DNA of 44,875 nucleotides from contig JAHDXO010000005.1 of the NCBI GenBank assembly GCA_023382975.1, positions 1-44,875 of the forward strand, in the 5' to 3' direction. The notes beneath the pieces are model-generated. The model worked only from the letters and a program-made list of their open reading frames with translations, had not been told where the DNA came from and ran no database searches. Position 1 is the first letter of the stretch; each line of letters begins with the position of its first letter. This document shows, piece after piece, positions 44,144-44,875 of the stretch. The stretch comes from Pirellulaceae bacterium (GTDB taxonomy: Bacteria; Planctomycetota; Planctomycetia; Pirellulales; Pirellulaceae). Position numbers and translations under genes: made by a program.

Positions 44144-44632
44144 ATGTTTGAACAAGCCTTTAAGAATATCGACGATGTGCTCTGGAAAGAGGCCGGGTGT
44201 ACCACGGAACTGGACTACACCGAGCAGACGTCGTGGCTGCTGTTCCTGAAGTATTTGGATGGGCTGGAGCAGGATCGGGCCGATGTGGCCGCGCTGGAGG
44301 GCCGGCGGTATGCGTTCATCTTGGACAAGCCGTATCGGTGGGAAAGCTGGGCCGCGCCCAAGGGCAAGGATGGCTCGCTCGACCACAACCGGGCGCTGAC
44401 CGACGACGACCTGGCTGAATTCGTCGAACTGCAGGACACGTTCGCCAACTCGCCCAAGTCATGGACCGTCGACGCCAAGGATATTGACCCGAAGACATTC
44501 GACCTGTCCGTGAAGAATCCCAGCGGCAACGAAACCGTCGTCCATCGCACCCCGCGCGACATCCTGGACGAGATCGCCCAGTTGGACGCCGAGAGCGCCG
44601 AAGTGCTGGGCAGGATTCGGGGGTTGGTATGA
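44144..44632 (+). pseudogene. hsdM: Type I DNA methyltransferase subunit HsdM with internal deletion
   Basis: A 162-residue frame. Residues 1-~85 are a textbook HsdM N-terminal domain (MFEQAFKNIDDVLWKEAGC, ELDYTEQTSWLLFLKYLDGL, KPYRWESWAAPKGKDG). The last ~75 residues are the textbook HsdM C-terminus (DDDLAEFVELQDTF, DIDPKTFDLSVKNP, DAESAEVL). The ~320 residues that should lie between them, including the SAM-binding site and the NPPF catalytic motif, are missing. The junction is near 44392-44415, where ALTDDDLAEF joins the two halves; intact relatives carry similar words (roughly ALTGDDL and NDDDLAEF) at both ends of the missing part, so recombination there is plausible. The frame is preserved and the stop overlaps the next start (ATGA). 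It cannot methylate DNA alone. Confidence 0.85.
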
Positions 44633-44875
44633 AAGAGCATGGGAGTGATGCGAGTCATGGGAAGGATGCGAAGCCGGGTGGCGAGCGGAATGCGGCATTC
44701 GGGGCGTCCGCGAGCGATGCGGCGTCGGAGCGTCTGTTGCCGCCGCGCGGTGATTACCGCACGCTGCTGTCGTTCCAGAAGGCCGAGGTCGTCTATGACA
44801 TCACGTTTCGTTTTGCGCACAAGTACCTCGCGAAGAGCGATCGCACGATCGACCAGATGATCCAGTCGGCGCGGT
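44629..44875 (+). CDS. Four-helix-bundle (S23/IVS-type) protein, partial
   Basis: The first 82 codons of a gene that runs off the window. After a ~40-residue Gly/Ala/Ser-rich leader the sequence reads DYRTLLSFQKAEVVYDITFR, then FAHKYLAKSDRTIDQMIQSAR, the first two helices of the four-helix-bundle family related to the S23 intervening-sequence protein. Genes of this family are often embedded in type I restriction-modification operons between hsdM and hsdS; their role is unknown. The ATG overlaps the hsdM stop (ATGA), indicating that the restriction-modification operon structure is still preserved despite the hsdM deletion. Confidence 0.75.
   Translation, partial: MKEHGSDASHGKDAKPGGERNAAFGASASDAASERLLPPRGDYRTLLSFQKAEVVYDITFRFAHKYLAKSDRTIDQMIQSAR

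Overview
The window looks like chromosomal DNA from a planctomycete, most likely of the Pirellulales type. The evidence is GC-rich coding DNA together with families that are expanded in that phylum: a DUF1559 prepilin-like protein, a CRTAC1/ASPIC-UnbV protein paired with a TPR protein, a DUF1570 putative metallopeptidase, a Tat-exported Gfo/Idh/MocA oxidoreductase, alpha/alpha-toroid (squalene-cyclase-like) repeat proteins and BatA/vWA membrane proteins. No rRNA, tRNA, CRISPR array or intact insertion sequence was seen.

Layout. 1-4036 is a probable acquired island: two direct repeats of about 430 bp (1-430 and 3606-4036) bracket an antitoxin gene, a truncated PIN toxin, a noncoding stretch, and a lower-GC gene for a 593-residue protein with an N-terminal TIR domain and a C-terminal HEPN-like RxxxxH motif. 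4052-6724 (minus) encodes a secreted beta-helix protein resembling GH141. 7105-10914 (plus) carries rdgB, a sodium:amino-acid symporter and a tungsten/molybdenum aldehyde:ferredoxin oxidoreductase. 11208-17438 (plus) carries a DUF1559 protein, a small lipoprotein, a TPR protein, a CRTAC1 protein and an SH3-domain protein. 17570-23505 (minus) carries a MoxR ATPase and then what appears to be a complete signalling unit. That unit is a PAS histidine kinase and NtrC-type activator (overlapping genes), a cluster of TGTCGCC half-sites, a sigma-54 promoter, a BON-like/Rnk fusion gene, a TGase-elicitor-like secreted protein and a rho-independent terminator.

23747-25945 (plus) is a zinc-ribbon/TM/toroid protein, convergent with a Tat-exported oxidoreductase (25953-27257). 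A DUF1570 protein, an aldehyde dehydrogenase/aldo-keto reductase pair and an unusual alpha/beta-hydrolase-subtilisin fusion (31548-33917, minus) follow. After them come a membrane protein, a DUF763 protein and a coiled-coil envelope protein. 37417-43921 (plus) is a tight operon: a Cys-rich small protein, a secreted toroid protein, a BatA-like vWA protein and a second membrane vWA-like protein. The right edge enters a type I restriction-modification locus whose hsdM has lost its catalytic core by an internal in-frame deletion, followed by a four-helix-bundle gene that runs off the window.

The three most notable items are the repeat-bracketed TIR-HEPN island, the sigma-54 two-component/BON-Rnk/TGase-like circuit, and the cytoplasmic hydrolase-subtilisin fusion. 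Functions are inferred from recognisable motifs only; no database search was possible.
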